A stretch of 64,000 nt of DNA from Chitinivibrionales bacterium (GTDB lineage Bacteria > Fibrobacterota > Chitinivibrionia > Chitinivibrionales > WJKA01). Numbering within the stretch: the stretch's first letter is position 1; every line of letters begins with the position of its first letter. The notes beneath the pieces are model-generated. The model searched no databases. It had not been told where the DNA came from and was given only the letters and a program-made list of their open reading frames with translations. This document shows positions 18,038-27,119 of the stretch, in pieces. The stretch covers positions 1 through 64,000 of the forward strand of contig WJLW01000047.1 of NCBI GenBank assembly GCA_014728295.1, written 5' to 3'. The translations under genes were made by a program, and so were the position numbers.

Positions 18038-18780
18038 ATCGAATACTCCTCATGCTGATCGCCTTCTCGCTGAGCGTGGCAACCGCGGCGCCGGTGGAGC
18101 AATGGATGGGCAGAGCCAATGCCTTCTACGAGAATAAAAAGTATGACAGTGCACTGGTTTACTTGGAGCGAATCCTTGCCGAGGGAGTCCGCAACAGCGC
18201 CGTTTACTATAATGCCGGCAATGCATATTACCGCCGAAACAAAATCGGCCGGGCCATTCTCTACTACGAAAAGGCAGCACAGCTTGCGCCGCGTGACAAA
18301 GACATCCAGGCCAACATCAAATTCGCCCGGCTTAACATAATCGACCGCATACCAGAGCCGGAACAGGGCTTTCTCGTCAGCCTGTTGTGGGGAATGCACA
18401 GTTTATTTGATTTGCAGACGCAGCTCTGGCTCTTGCTTGTGCTGCTGTTTGCGCTGGCACTTTTGTTTTCGGGCGGATTGTTCAGTTCACGCAATCTGAG
18501 ACTGTGGATTATTTATGCTTCGGTGCTGCTGGGCTTGGCAACACTGGCGACCGGCACTTCTGTCGGTTACAAAATTTACCGGGCCGAAAATGTGACGTAT
18601 GCGATTGTACTTGACACATCAGTCGACGCCCTGAACCAGCCGAACGGGAACAAGGTCATGTTTACCGCGCACGAAGGCACCAGGTTCCGCATCCTGAAAT
18701 CGCTGGATGACTGGTCGTTCGTCAGCCTGCCCAACGGCGTCAGCGGGTGGGTCGAAATGAGGACGCTGGGGATCATTTAG
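18034..18780 (+). CDS. batE: BatE-type TPR and SH3-like protein
   Basis: 248 residues, start overlapping the batD stop (ATGA). Signal peptide, then TPR repeats at ~20-105 (GRANAFYENKKYDSALVYLE, YYNAGNAYYRRNKIGRAI), two transmembrane helices near 125-145 and 155-175, and a C-terminal bacterial SH3-like domain (HEGTRFRILKSLDDWSFVSL, GVSGWVEMRTLG). This is the standard BatE architecture and ends the operon; a GC-rich hairpin follows. The operon as seen has no MoxR ATPase or DUF58 gene, which usually open Bat clusters. Confidence 0.88.
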   Translation: MNRILLMLIAFSLSVATAAPVEQWMGRANAFYENKKYDSALVYLERILAEGVRNSAVYYNAGNAYYRRNKIGRAILYYEKAAQLAPRDKDIQANIKFARLNIIDRIPEPEQGFLVSLLWGMHSLFDLQTQLWLLLVLLFALALLFSGGLFSSRNLRLWIIYASVLLGLATLATGTSVGYKIYRAENVTYAIVLDTSVDALNQPNGNKVMFTAHEGTRFRILKSLDDWSFVSLPNGVSGWVEMRTLGII

Positions 18781-18789
18781 GCGCGACGC

Positions 18790-18812
18790 GGGCCTCTCTT
18801 CACGAGAGGCCC
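18790..18812. terminator. Hairpin at the end of the Bat operon
   Basis: A perfect 9-bp stem (GGGCCTCTC / GAGAGGCCC) with a 5-base loop sits 10 bases after the batE stop and between convergent genes. There is no T tract, so it may be Rho-assisted or bidirectional rather than a classic intrinsic terminator. Confidence 0.6.
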
Positions 18813-18833
18813 ACATCACGCCATTCAACCACA

Positions 18834-19385
18834 TCAAAAATTGAAATAAAACCCGAAAAACGGCGAAGCTATCGTTCTAATCGAAAAAGTTATATCATTA
18901 TAATCATCCCGAGCAGCCGGTTCATCATAATCGACGTTGGTAAACGTCAAGCCGGCAAGCTGCAGCCCCATGCGCATGAACATGCGTTGACTCAAACGGA
19001 AATCCAGATTGACCGGCATGTAGATATCAAAAATCAGCGCCCAGAAATCATCCTGTCCCTGCTCTCCGAAATAGATCGGAAAAGCGATCGCCGGCCCGAG
19101 TGAAAACAGGAAAATATCGCGCTCGATCAGATGAAAATACAAACCGCATCCCGGAATCAGGCCAAAATCCGCAGTTGGAATGGGAAAAGAAGATTCATTA
19201 ATCGAGAATCCGGCAAAGGGATTCAGCTCGATCTTATCCGCCAAATCAATTATGAGCGACGGCATGATTTTTATGCCAACGTCCTCATCATCCGAGGCAT
19301 ACAACCGGAAATCACCCCCGATGGATAAATCCGCGAACACATTTACACATACTGCCATCACCGCAAGCGCAACAACCTTTTTCAT
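18834..19385 (-). CDS. Small outer-membrane beta-barrel protein
   Basis: 183 residues with a clear signal peptide (MKKVVALAVMAVCVNVFA) cleaved before DLSIGG. The mature part alternates polar and hydrophobic residues in strands (KIMPSLIIDLADKIELNPFA, MRMGLQLAGLTFTNVDY) and ends in SPFFGFYFNF, a terminal Phe matching the Bam-recognised outer-membrane signal. About eight strands fit the length. Strong GGGGAGG ribosome site. No family recognised; function unknown. Confidence 0.75.
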   Translation of the reverse strand: MKKVVALAVMAVCVNVFADLSIGGDFRLYASDDEDVGIKIMPSLIIDLADKIELNPFAGFSINESSFPIPTADFGLIPGCGLYFHLIERDIFLFSLGPAIAFPIYFGEQGQDDFWALIFDIYMPVNLDFRLSQRMFMRMGLQLAGLTFTNVDYDEPAARDDYNDITFSIRTIASPFFGFYFNF

Positions 19386-19614
19386 GCAAACCTCCCCTGG
19401 AAAATGTGAGCGACTACCTGCTCCCGACGCATTGGCGGGTTATTTCCACTACAAAGGCGCGGTGGCGCATCCACCTATCCGTAATGAAAAACAACACGCA
19501 ACTCCCAGCGAGGAGCCCATAAACAATAAAATAATTGCAAAACGGCACATCTACTATTTTAGGTGCGGCTACTCTTTATAATGCGCCTGCCGCAGCAACG
19601 CAAGGAGCAAACCC

Positions 19615-20388
19615 ATGCCGGATTTGACGCAATTTGATCTTTCGGGAAAGAGCGCACTGGTTACCGGAGCCAATACCGGTATCGGCTTCGGCGTCGCAAC
19701 CGGACTGGCCGGAGCCGGCGCTACCGTGTACATCACCGGGCGGGATACGGCGAAAAACAACAACGCCCTCGCATCATTGCAGAAACTCAATTCATCCTGC
19801 AGATGCTACCGGATAGATTTCAACGATCTCGATGCGATTGACACATTCTACGCCGGGCTGCTTAAGGAGTCCGGCGGTATAGACGTGCTTGTCAACAATG
19901 CCGCCATGCAGTGCAGAGGCCGGGCGGATGAGATTGACATCAACGATTTCGAGAAAACCACCCGCGTCAATGTCACCGCTCCGTACAAGCTTTCGCAATG
20001 CTTTGCACGGGAGCGCATCAGATCCCGTCGAGAAGGATCGATGATATTTACCGCATCGCTCATGAGTGAAGCATCACGACCGACGACATCGGTGTATACG
20101 TCAACCAAAGGATCCGTTCGTCAACTGATCAAAGCGCTTGCCGTCGACTGGGCGCCGTTTGGTATCAGAGTCAACGGCGTAGGGCCGGGATATATCAGAA
20201 CAGCCATGACGGAGCCGCTGTGGCGCGACGACGAGTTCGATGCGTGGGTCCACAAACGCACGCCGCTGGGACGCTGGGGCGAAATTGAAGATTTCGAAGG
20301 CGCGGCAATTTTCCTCGCATCCGACGCTTCCCGTTTTGTTACCGGCCAGATTCTCTATGTCGACGGCGGCTGGCTGGCAACCTTTTAA
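19615..20388 (+). CDS. Short-chain dehydrogenase/reductase (gluconate 5-dehydrogenase-like)
   Basis: 257 residues with a full classical SDR set: TGxxxGIG cofactor motif at 18-24 (TGANTGIG), NNAA at ~94-97, catalytic Ser148, Tyr161 and Lys165 (YTSTK), and PG at ~190 after RVNGVGPGYI. The final IFLASDASRFVTGQILYVDG is typical of sugar-acid reductases such as KduD/IdnO, so an oxidoreductase acting on gluconate or 2-keto-3-deoxy sugar acids is likely; substrate is inference. AAGGAG ribosome site. Stands alone, with no sugar-acid operon around it. Confidence 0.88.
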   Translation: MPDLTQFDLSGKSALVTGANTGIGFGVATGLAGAGATVYITGRDTAKNNNALASLQKLNSSCRCYRIDFNDLDAIDTFYAGLLKESGGIDVLVNNAAMQCRGRADEIDINDFEKTTRVNVTAPYKLSQCFARERIRSRREGSMIFTASLMSEASRPTTSVYTSTKGSVRQLIKALAVDWAPFGIRVNGVGPGYIRTAMTEPLWRDDEFDAWVHKRTPLGRWGEIEDFEGAAIFLASDASRFVTGQILYVDGGWLATF

Positions 20389-20562
20389 CCGGAGAATGGA
20401 TTATTCGGCTTGATTCGCAACCACTGCACCGAATTCTAAAATCAGGCTCGACTCCGTTCATCCGAAATTTTGGCAAATCACCACAGGTTTACTATATTTT
20501 TTCTCATGGTCATCCCCCCCATCGTGCTTGATAGAACACGACAATCCGGCACCTCTTACAAA

Positions 20563-21321
20563 ATGCGAATCCAGCCGCTTTGTGCAGGAATCCTTATCTT
20601 GTCTTATGCGATAATCGGTTTTGCACTGGACAGCCGCCAGACTTTCAGGATACCACTCGCCAAGCTCAATCTGTCCTACAATGAGTACGGAACCAAGGTT
20701 GAGAAAGTCCGCATCAGCTATGCAGGTAATGATGATTTCTGGGTACTGACCAAGACTGATGATTATTATCAAGAAAACAAGCGTCGCCATACACGCAAGC
20801 ATGTCCATCGCGAACCCGCCTCAAAAGCATTTATCATCTCCGAATTCGAAGCCGAGCAGCTTAGCGAGGTGCTTAAAACCTTCATGCAAACGTTATCGAT
20901 TTTCGAAAAAGATCTTAAAGCCGGGCGCTGGGACAAATGCCGCTACCTTGACGGATACCTGCCCCGTTTCCTCAATGGTTTTTACTATTTGACCTGTGCG
21001 GCACGCAACTCGAACAATGCCCTCCCGCGCTATTCGCAAATACCAGACTCGGTGTACGACGTTTCCGAAAACTCACCCAAATCCGATAAGCGTATCAACT
21101 TCTGGCGCAGCGACCGGGAATATGTGATTCAATTGAGAATTATCACCAGGGAACTCATCCACCAGGCGAAAATCTGGCAAAAGAAAGAGCTGACGAACCG
21201 CAGACGCAATATCCATGTCGCGTATTCAGATAAATTTGAACAGGCATACGGGCTGTTTATTCGCATGTATTTCTGCATGAAGCCCAAACCGAAGATCCCG
21301 CTGGCAGAGTCGGATTTGTGA
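20563..21321 (+). CDS. Exported protein of unknown function
   Basis: About 252 residues from the ATG at 20563, chosen because it opens a good signal peptide (MRIQPLCAGILILSYAIIGF, cleavage near FALD). A TTG at 20470 would extend it but has no ribosome site. The mature protein is helical and basic, with long charged segments (EFEAEQLSEVLKTFMQTL, LRIITRELIHQAKIWQKK) and scattered aromatics; no transmembrane segment after the signal. I do not recognise a family. Probably periplasmic. Confidence 0.55.
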   Translation: MRIQPLCAGILILSYAIIGFALDSRQTFRIPLAKLNLSYNEYGTKVEKVRISYAGNDDFWVLTKTDDYYQENKRRHTRKHVHREPASKAFIISEFEAEQLSEVLKTFMQTLSIFEKDLKAGRWDKCRYLDGYLPRFLNGFYYLTCAARNSNNALPRYSQIPDSVYDVSENSPKSDKRINFWRSDREYVIQLRIITRELIHQAKIWQKKELTNRRRNIHVAYSDKFEQAYGLFIRMYFCMKPKPKIPLAESDL

Positions 21322-21629
21322 AAAAGGGGCTACGGGGCGCCAGGGCGGCGAATTGTTCCTCATCCCCCCGGTGCAACCGGGCTCGTCATCGTCGGCATTC
21401 AACAATCCGCATAATCAGCCCGCAGGTTGCTGACCTTGACCCGTTGAGCGGGATAAGTCATCCACGAAAAAGTGAACAAAGTTCGGCCATCCACCGACCG
21501 TATTTAAAAAGGAAACGTCGCCTCTCAAACTTCTTCCGGAAAATCCTTTTTTTAAGCAGACGGTGAAATTATTTTATAGACTATAGGAATTACCTCATAT
21601 TATGTTATGGTCAAAAGGAGGACCGCGGA
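21322..21629. other. Intergenic leader region upstream of first VWA gene
   Basis: No convincing gene. It holds a short perfect hairpin CCCGGT-GCA-ACCGGG at 21367-21381 and an AT-rich run near 21550-21600 that is the likely promoter of the VWA gene, followed by an AAAGGAGG ribosome site 8 bases before its ATG. I looked for riboswitch cores and saw none that I could support. Confidence 0.45.
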
Positions 21630-24600
21630 ATGATTAGCCTTTACAACACATGGGGGAAGCGGGGAAAAACGAGCAATTTAAGCGTTTATAGTGTTTTGTT
21701 GCTGGTAATGGTGTTTTCGATGATATCGGTAGCGCAGGATACGCGTTGTGATCTGGCCAGTAAGAGAGTAAATAACGAATATACGTGCGTGAAGCTTAAA
21801 GATATCCAGAACCAAACCATAAAGGTACCCGAAAGTGTCACCCGAATACCTGCCGATGGCTTATTGATCTGTCCCGAAATCGAAACCGATACGACTCCGG
21901 TTGACATCGTGTTTTTGATGGATCAGTCGGGCAGTATGATACCCAATAGCGTCGCTATCGCAAATTATGATACCAGCTTTTGCACTTCAGGCTGCCCCAA
22001 CGATGTTACCATCCAGATACCTTACGCTGATTCTACCAAAGAATTGCCAATATGCCCTGGATGTAGCGGAGGTGCGGCAGGCGACCCCTACGGTCAACGT
22101 GCGAAAGCAATAAAAGCGGGCATAGCGAGAATGGTCGAACTCGAACCGAATTCAACGGTTGGTTTTATGGATTTTGGCGGCCAGGTAGGTGTACGCAAAG
22201 GGCCGCGGCCGCTTACCGACCAAAGCCATCTTGACTATTTAGAAAGAAACATCAGAGTTGCCTTTATCGGCAATACCGATTGGGCCGGAGTTCTATCTCA
22301 GGCAAAAGAGTGGCTGCAACCTACCTCTCCCTATCATACCGGCAACGAGCGCAAAGCAATTGTCATGGTTTCGGACGGGGGTCCTGGTGGAAATTCAAGA
22401 TATCTGGATGTCTTAAAACCAACGCCTGAAAACCCGATAATGCCACCCGTATACGGCATTTTTATGGGCGATGAAAATGTGGATTACAGCGAATTGCAGG
22501 AACTGTCAACATCTCTGACCAACGGTGAATTCTATCTTGTGCCCTCGGACGACCCCGACTCTCTCAAAGGTGCCATTTTTGATATTTTGACAAAACTTTC
22601 TACCAAAACCGGCGCTGTCGTCTCGATTGAAAACGAAACCAACGGACAATGGTCGACGACCGACACCGTTGCTCCAGTCGGCGACACGATCTTTCCGGTG
22701 CAACTCGACAGTATCATTGCGCTGGAAGAGGGCAAAAACACCATCTCGATGAACGTCGAGTTCAGCGATGCTTCCACTCAAGAGTATTCGTTCACGATCG
22801 AAGTGACCGGAGATCAGACACCGGACAGGTTTTTTGATGTGGAGTGCTATTCACCGTCCGAAGTACATGTTATAAATGAAAATGGTACGCTGGTCGATTC
22901 CGGCGTTATCGATGGAACCGATGACACGCTGTCACTGCAGTTGGTGGTTTCTCCTTTTCCACCGCTTACAAAGTATAATGTGCCTGTTGAGCTTATCAAT
23001 TCCGGCGACAACGAAACGTTCGTATTTGGCTCAATAGACGCCAAAGGGCAGCGACCGTCCGATAACATGCAGGTTTTTCAGAAAGATGAGATACCTCTCA
23101 GTTTTATAAATGCGAGCAGTGCACCTTCACCGGATAAAAAAATCGAATCATTTAATCAGGATACCCTCAAAGTCCAATGGCATTTTCCGCGCGATTTTCG
23201 CGACACGGCGAGCACCTGGGTCGCTCTGGTTCGTACGATCTACCGTGCCGACAGCGCCTACATCTTCGACAATTCGAACGACGGGCGCGGCGATTCAATC
23301 GTTATCGTTTACAACCTGCCCTTTCCCGAAAACGACACGTTCAAAATTTCCGATGCCTACTGGAATGTGCGCCCCTCCACAAACGACAGTGCGTATAAGC
23401 GCATTCCCGACTACCACGTGGTCAATGACGACAATCGCATCAGCTTTCTGTTCAAGGATGACAACCAGTTCGGCAAGGACCTGACCGGTATCGATACGAT
23501 CAATGGTCAAAAGCCGCAGGCGATTCTCACGCAACTGGACCCCAACAACAATCCGCTGGCCGACAGCCGTGCTTTTCTCATAGATCGCATAGGCGCCGTA
23601 CCCACCCGGGCGGTTCTGCAGCTTTCGGCTCCTACCAGCTCGGATAATGACATCCTGATTATTACGCTCTCCGAGCCCATAAGCCCGGATCCCAACACAA
23701 GTGATCCGTGGAAGAAGCTAATTAAAAGCGGATCGTCGAATTCGTATGATGACGCATCGACCATTTCCGACCTGCCCAAGCCACTGATTGAAGGCAATAC
23801 CGTTACGATCAGCTTTCCCAAGGGCACCGGACCCGATCGGGGCAGCTACCTGTTTTTATATGGAGACGGTGATGCCAGCTACACCGATGCCGCGGGCAAC
23901 GCTCCCGGCAAAAAAGGCATTAAAATCTCGATTGCCAGCCAGTTGTATTTTGTTGACAAAAAAAATCCCGGCAAACCGATCGCCAAAGAAACCTGGCCTA
24001 CCGTACAGACACTGATAGCCATACTGGAGACCGAGGCCACCGATCCAACGCTAACCTTGACTATAACCACCGACAGCGGGGACGTCGAGACATTTACCAT
24101 GGAGCGGGATAACAACAAATACACCGCCGAAGTTCCCGTACGGTTCTCTGCACGACCTGCCAGCAATTCAATTGTGGAAGGTGAAATTGCCAATATCGCC
24201 ACGAAGAATGAGGAATCATTTAAAGGTGTCGTGGTAAGCAGCGACACGGCAACTTCGACATTCACCCTGGATTACGATCCGGGACCGGCAGTGAAAGCAG
24301 CTTTGTATGTACCGGGGAAGCTTCCCGGTTTTACCGCAAACAGCAATGCCGATACGTTGAGATTGATTTTCACCGAACCCGTTACGTTTACAAGCAGCGA
24401 TCCCGGAGCATTTCTCGATTTTCTCAATCTTAGCGACGACAATCCGACGTGGAGTGAAAGCTTTTTTAAGGATTTCAAAATCGACAATTCACGCAAGACC
24501 GACACATCAATCGTGCTCTACATTGAAAGCCCCTCGAATAGCCAGAAAATCGAGCCGCTCAAAGACAGTGTGCAACTGCGTCCGGGCACACCAAACGTTC

Positions 24601-25097
24601 TTGACAACAACGACAACGTACCGCCTATCGGCTTTGCCGTTGTGGTCAGGTGGGGCATCGAACCGAAAGCGTACGTTGAAACGGTTGTCGATCCAGCCAC
24701 TAAAGAATTGCCGCCGGCCTGGGCCAATGCGTTCAGTACGCCCGAATATCCGGTCGGACTCTCCGGTGAAGTCAGGGCCAAAATCAAAAAATTCACGGAT
24801 AACCTGGAAGCATCGCCTGTCGGCGTACCTATCCAGGTTACTTCTCCCAAGGAACTCGATGTAAACACCAGCGAAGTTACCATTTATGATGCCGTCGGCA
24901 ATATTCTCGCAGAAAAGATGCCCCTGGTTCGGGAGGAAGACGCGAGCACCTACACTTACTATTCGGCCTGGAACGGCAGAAATCAAAGCGGTCGCTATGT
25001 AGGCAGCGGAACCTACGTCGCCATCATCAATTACTACAGCAAAGACGGCGAGATCGCACACGTACTGAAAACCAAGATTGCCGTCAAAAAAGAATAG
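21630..25097 (+). CDS. Giant secreted von Willebrand A surface protein 1
   Basis: 1155 residues; strong AAAGGAGG ribosome site. Signal anchor at ~17-36. The N-terminal leader (C40, C53, VPESVTRIPADGLLICPE) precedes a VWA domain with MIDAS DQSGS at 98-102; a Cys-rich insertion (CTSGCPNDV, CPGCSGG) lies inside the domain. Next come many beta-sandwich segments, a Ca-binding-like loop DNSNDGRGD near 545, and a C-terminal FlgD/CHU-type Ig module (IYDAVGNILAEKM, WNGRNQSGRYVGSGTYVAII). Paralogue of the genes at 35022 and 38614. Metal-dependent adhesin or filament protein on the surface is the best guess; no named family known to me. Followed by a strong terminator. Confidence 0.85.
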   Translation: MISLYNTWGKRGKTSNLSVYSVLLLVMVFSMISVAQDTRCDLASKRVNNEYTCVKLKDIQNQTIKVPESVTRIPADGLLICPEIETDTTPVDIVFLMDQSGSMIPNSVAIANYDTSFCTSGCPNDVTIQIPYADSTKELPICPGCSGGAAGDPYGQRAKAIKAGIARMVELEPNSTVGFMDFGGQVGVRKGPRPLTDQSHLDYLERNIRVAFIGNTDWAGVLSQAKEWLQPTSPYHTGNERKAIVMVSDGGPGGNSRYLDVLKPTPENPIMPPVYGIFMGDENVDYSELQELSTSLTNGEFYLVPSDDPDSLKGAIFDILTKLSTKTGAVVSIENETNGQWSTTDTVAPVGDTIFPVQLDSIIALEEGKNTISMNVEFSDASTQEYSFTIEVTGDQTPDRFFDVECYSPSEVHVINENGTLVDSGVIDGTDDTLSLQLVVSPFPPLTKYNVPVELINSGDNETFVFGSIDAKGQRPSDNMQVFQKDEIPLSFINASSAPSPDKKIESFNQDTLKVQWHFPRDFRDTASTWVALVRTIYRADSAYIFDNSNDGRGDSIVIVYNLPFPENDTFKISDAYWNVRPSTNDSAYKRIPDYHVVNDDNRISFLFKDDNQFGKDLTGIDTINGQKPQAILTQLDPNNNPLADSRAFLIDRIGAVPTRAVLQLSAPTSSDNDILIITLSEPISPDPNTSDPWKKLIKSGSSNSYDDASTISDLPKPLIEGNTVTISFPKGTGPDRGSYLFLYGDGDASYTDAAGNAPGKKGIKISIASQLYFVDKKNPGKPIAKETWPTVQTLIAILETEATDPTLTLTITTDSGDVETFTMERDNNKYTAEVPVRFSARPASNSIVEGEIANIATKNEESFKGVVVSSDTATSTFTLDYDPGPAVKAALYVPGKLPGFTANSNADTLRLIFTEPVTFTSSDPGAFLDFLNLSDDNPTWSESFFKDFKIDNSRKTDTSIVLYIESPSNSQKIEPLKDSVQLRPGTPNVLDNNDNVPPIGFAVVVRWGIEPKAYVETVVDPATKELPPAWANAFSTPEYPVGLSGEVRAKIKKFTDNLEASPVGVPIQVTSPKELDVNTSEVTIYDAVGNILAEKMPLVREEDASTYTYYSAWNGRNQSGRYVGSGTYVAIINYYSKDGEIAHVLKTKIAVKKE

Positions 25098-25121
25098 CTG
25101 ACCAATTTCAACCGGCGATAC

Positions 25122-25156
25122 AAAAAATGGCGACCAGGCGGTCGCCATTTTTTTTT
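25122..25156 (+). terminator. Intrinsic terminator after VWA protein 1
   Basis: A long stem (AAATGGCGACC / GGTCGCCATTT) with a 4-base loop AGGC and a 9-base T run starts 25 bases after the stop. Classic Rho-independent form. Confidence 0.9.
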
Positions 25157-25375
25157 GCTGCCGTGTTGCTAAGAAAGTGGAAATAATTTTTGGGTTGGCC
25201 CTTGATGAGGCGCAGTCTGGCATCGCTCCCGCAGCACGCAGCAAAAACAAAGGGGACAAGCCTGCAAGCAACTTGTCCCCAATGGAGTTGAGAGATGCTA
25301 TTGCCCGAACGTCAATCAGGTCGAAGAATCCTTTGCTGCGGCTGGTCCCGAGCAATGCGACGCAGGGTTCTTTGC

Positions 25376-25996
25376 TTATTCATGTATCAGTACCCGCTGA
25401 ACGGGTTTCTGTTCGTGCTCGTTCTCGATGAGATAGACTTCAATTCTATTCTGCCGTGATATGCTTCGCTTTAAATCATTCAGCGAATGCTGAGCAGTAA
25501 TATTTCTTCCTTGCAGATCATAAACAGTGCGATGATCATGCGCTTTGGCCGGCTTCAGCGATTTGCCGGAGGGCTTTGACAGTCCGGTATCGGTTGCATT
25601 GGCCGGTAGTACGGCTATTCTGCCCAGTTTTGCCATGTGAGGGGCAACCGCAATGCAGGCATGTCCGGGCGGACAGTAGCGGGATTCCATTTTATAAACA
25701 TCGTAGCTGCCGGCGTCGATCGGGCGGAGGTCAAAGCTCAGACGCGATCCCGGGCCAAAGCACCGGCAGACGGAACAGGGAGATTCATCGTATTCGTATA
25801 CGAGATAAATCAGCGTATCTTCAACCAGCACGGTATCGTTGTAGTACTGCGTGCAGCAACACAGATCCGCATTGAAAAGCCTGAACGTGATGCTGTCTTG
25901 TGTGGTCAGGCTCTCCGGTTCGACAACAAGGCTGTCATCCACTGCGGCAGCCTGTGCCGTAAATAGAGCCATTGCTATTGCGATGAGCCTGTTCAT
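25376..25996 (-). CDS. Exported Cys-rich protein with Ig-like domain (cluster member 1)
   Basis: 206 residues; GAGGAG ribosome site. Signal peptide (MNRLIAIAMALFTAQAAA). Residues ~20-110 form an Ig-like domain shared in outline with the next two upstream genes: a first strand ending in a PESLTTQDSITFRLF turn, a Cys cluster (LCCCTQYY), a central hydrophobic strand, a second Cys group (SPCSVCRCF), and the closing (R/L)xxxAGSYDVYKM strand. The C-terminal ~55 residues (VYDLQGRNITAQ ... EVYLIEN) look like a type IX-like or Fibrobacter-type sorting module. Last gene of a four-gene minus-strand series; function unknown. Confidence 0.65.
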   Translation of the reverse strand: MNRLIAIAMALFTAQAAAVDDSLVVEPESLTTQDSITFRLFNADLCCCTQYYNDTVLVEDTLIYLVYEYDESPCSVCRCFGPGSRLSFDLRPIDAGSYDVYKMESRYCPPGHACIAVAPHMAKLGRIAVLPANATDTGLSKPSGKSLKPAKAHDHRTVYDLQGRNITAQHSLNDLKRSISRQNRIEVYLIENEHEQKPVQRVLIHE

Positions 25997-26005
25997 GGCA
26001 CTCCT

Positions 26006-27115
26006 CTATCGTGAATCCGTCAAGTGCACTAGTTTTGACCGATGCGAACGCACACCCGTCAACCGAATCACGAACGCTCCGGCCGGAGAGAGTTTTTCCG
26101 CATCGTTGACAAGCAACGTAGTTTTCTGCCTTCCCCCCTGAACAGAGCGCCGAAAGAGTTGCTTTCCGTCCAGTGAAAAGGCTGCGACCTCAAAGGAAGA
26201 CAGTGCAGGATTGTCAATGGTGATTGCACCGGAAACCGGATCGAATACAAAATGCAACTGTCGGTCGGGTATTGCCTTGGAAAGCTCTTTCTTCGACGTC
26301 CGGGTTGCATGGTCGAATATGCCGATCTCCAGGTCGACGTTGGACCGGGCATATCCAATGACCCGGCCGCTCAAAACGGTCTTACCGAAACGTGCCGGTG
26401 CGGCAAAGCTTTCGATATTAAAGAAGCGCCGTTCGCCGGGATCGACTGACATTTGCAGGTAAGCAAATGGACAAATACGACCTTCCATGCGGCTGTGCAG
26501 GGTATCATTGTTTTTCGTTGCCACGACATTCACCATGCATCCGGGAGAGCCCCAGAACGCAACGGTCTGATTGCTGTTATTCTCTATCGTGTAAAGGGTA
26601 CCGATGCGCTCACCCGGCGTATAAAACTGTTTGTTCGATGAGAGGATATAATTCACCCCGTCAACGATCAAGGTTTCGGCGTGCGCCAATTGGCGTTTGG
26701 CTTCGGAAACGGTAAACGCATGCACCGTATCCTGCATGACCTGATCGTAAATGCGGTAATTGCCGGGATGTAGCGTTTGCAGGCGCCAGGTTGGGCCGTA
26801 CGGCGTCTTACCGGGCAGGCAGGCAGGGCTGGTTGACGCCCCCTGCTGCACCTGGTCATACGATACGTTGATAATAAATTCCTGCGGGCATGGCGGCCTT
26901 ATGCAGACATGATTGGACACATGCACAGTGGAATGATCTGTTGCGTATGCCGGAACGCAGGTGGTTGGATGCGCGCCGAGCACCAGGGAGAAAACTACGT
27001 GCTCATCCATCGACGGCGCGTGCGGATGCAGAGAATACTGCGGATACTCCGCCGTGAGCGCCCCGGCAAGTGTCATAAGTATAAGCAGGAATGGATATTT
27101 TCTAAGCACTCTCAT
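26006..27115 (-). CDS. Exported protein: Cys-containing Ig-like domain plus BsuPI-like domain (cluster member 2)
   Basis: 369 residues. The GTG at 27109 has better spacing from AGGAGG than the ATG at 27115. Signal peptide (FLLILMTLAGALTA). Residues ~25-135 repeat the cluster Ig-like domain: SLHPHAPSMDEHVVFSLVLG, then Cys in TTCVPAY, a second Cys in SPACLPG, closing HPGNYRIYDQ. Residues ~150-275 resemble a BsuPI domain (YTPGERIGTLYTIENNSNQT, then an FF/aromatic strand), also seen in the protein at 52667. The end (FEVAAFSLDGKQLFRRSVQG, AGAFVIRLTG) is a sorting-type beta module. Ten bases separate it from the next gene; likely co-transcribed. Confidence 0.72.
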   Translation of the reverse strand: MRVLRKYPFLLILMTLAGALTAEYPQYSLHPHAPSMDEHVVFSLVLGAHPTTCVPAYATDHSTVHVSNHVCIRPPCPQEFIINVSYDQVQQGASTSPACLPGKTPYGPTWRLQTLHPGNYRIYDQVMQDTVHAFTVSEAKRQLAHAETLIVDGVNYILSSNKQFYTPGERIGTLYTIENNSNQTVAFWGSPGCMVNVVATKNNDTLHSRMEGRICPFAYLQMSVDPGERRFFNIESFAAPARFGKTVLSGRVIGYARSNVDLEIGIFDHATRTSKKELSKAIPDRQLHFVFDPVSGAITIDNPALSSFEVAAFSLDGKQLFRRSVQGGRQKTTLLVNDAEKLSPAGAFVIRLTGVRSHRSKLVHLTDSR

Positions 27116-27119
27116 CCTC

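Noticed and set aside
21322-21629. Cyclic di-GMP or other riboswitch upstream of VWA1
   Set aside because: An AACAAAG...CGGCC stretch is only vaguely similar; the conserved GEMM cores are missing.
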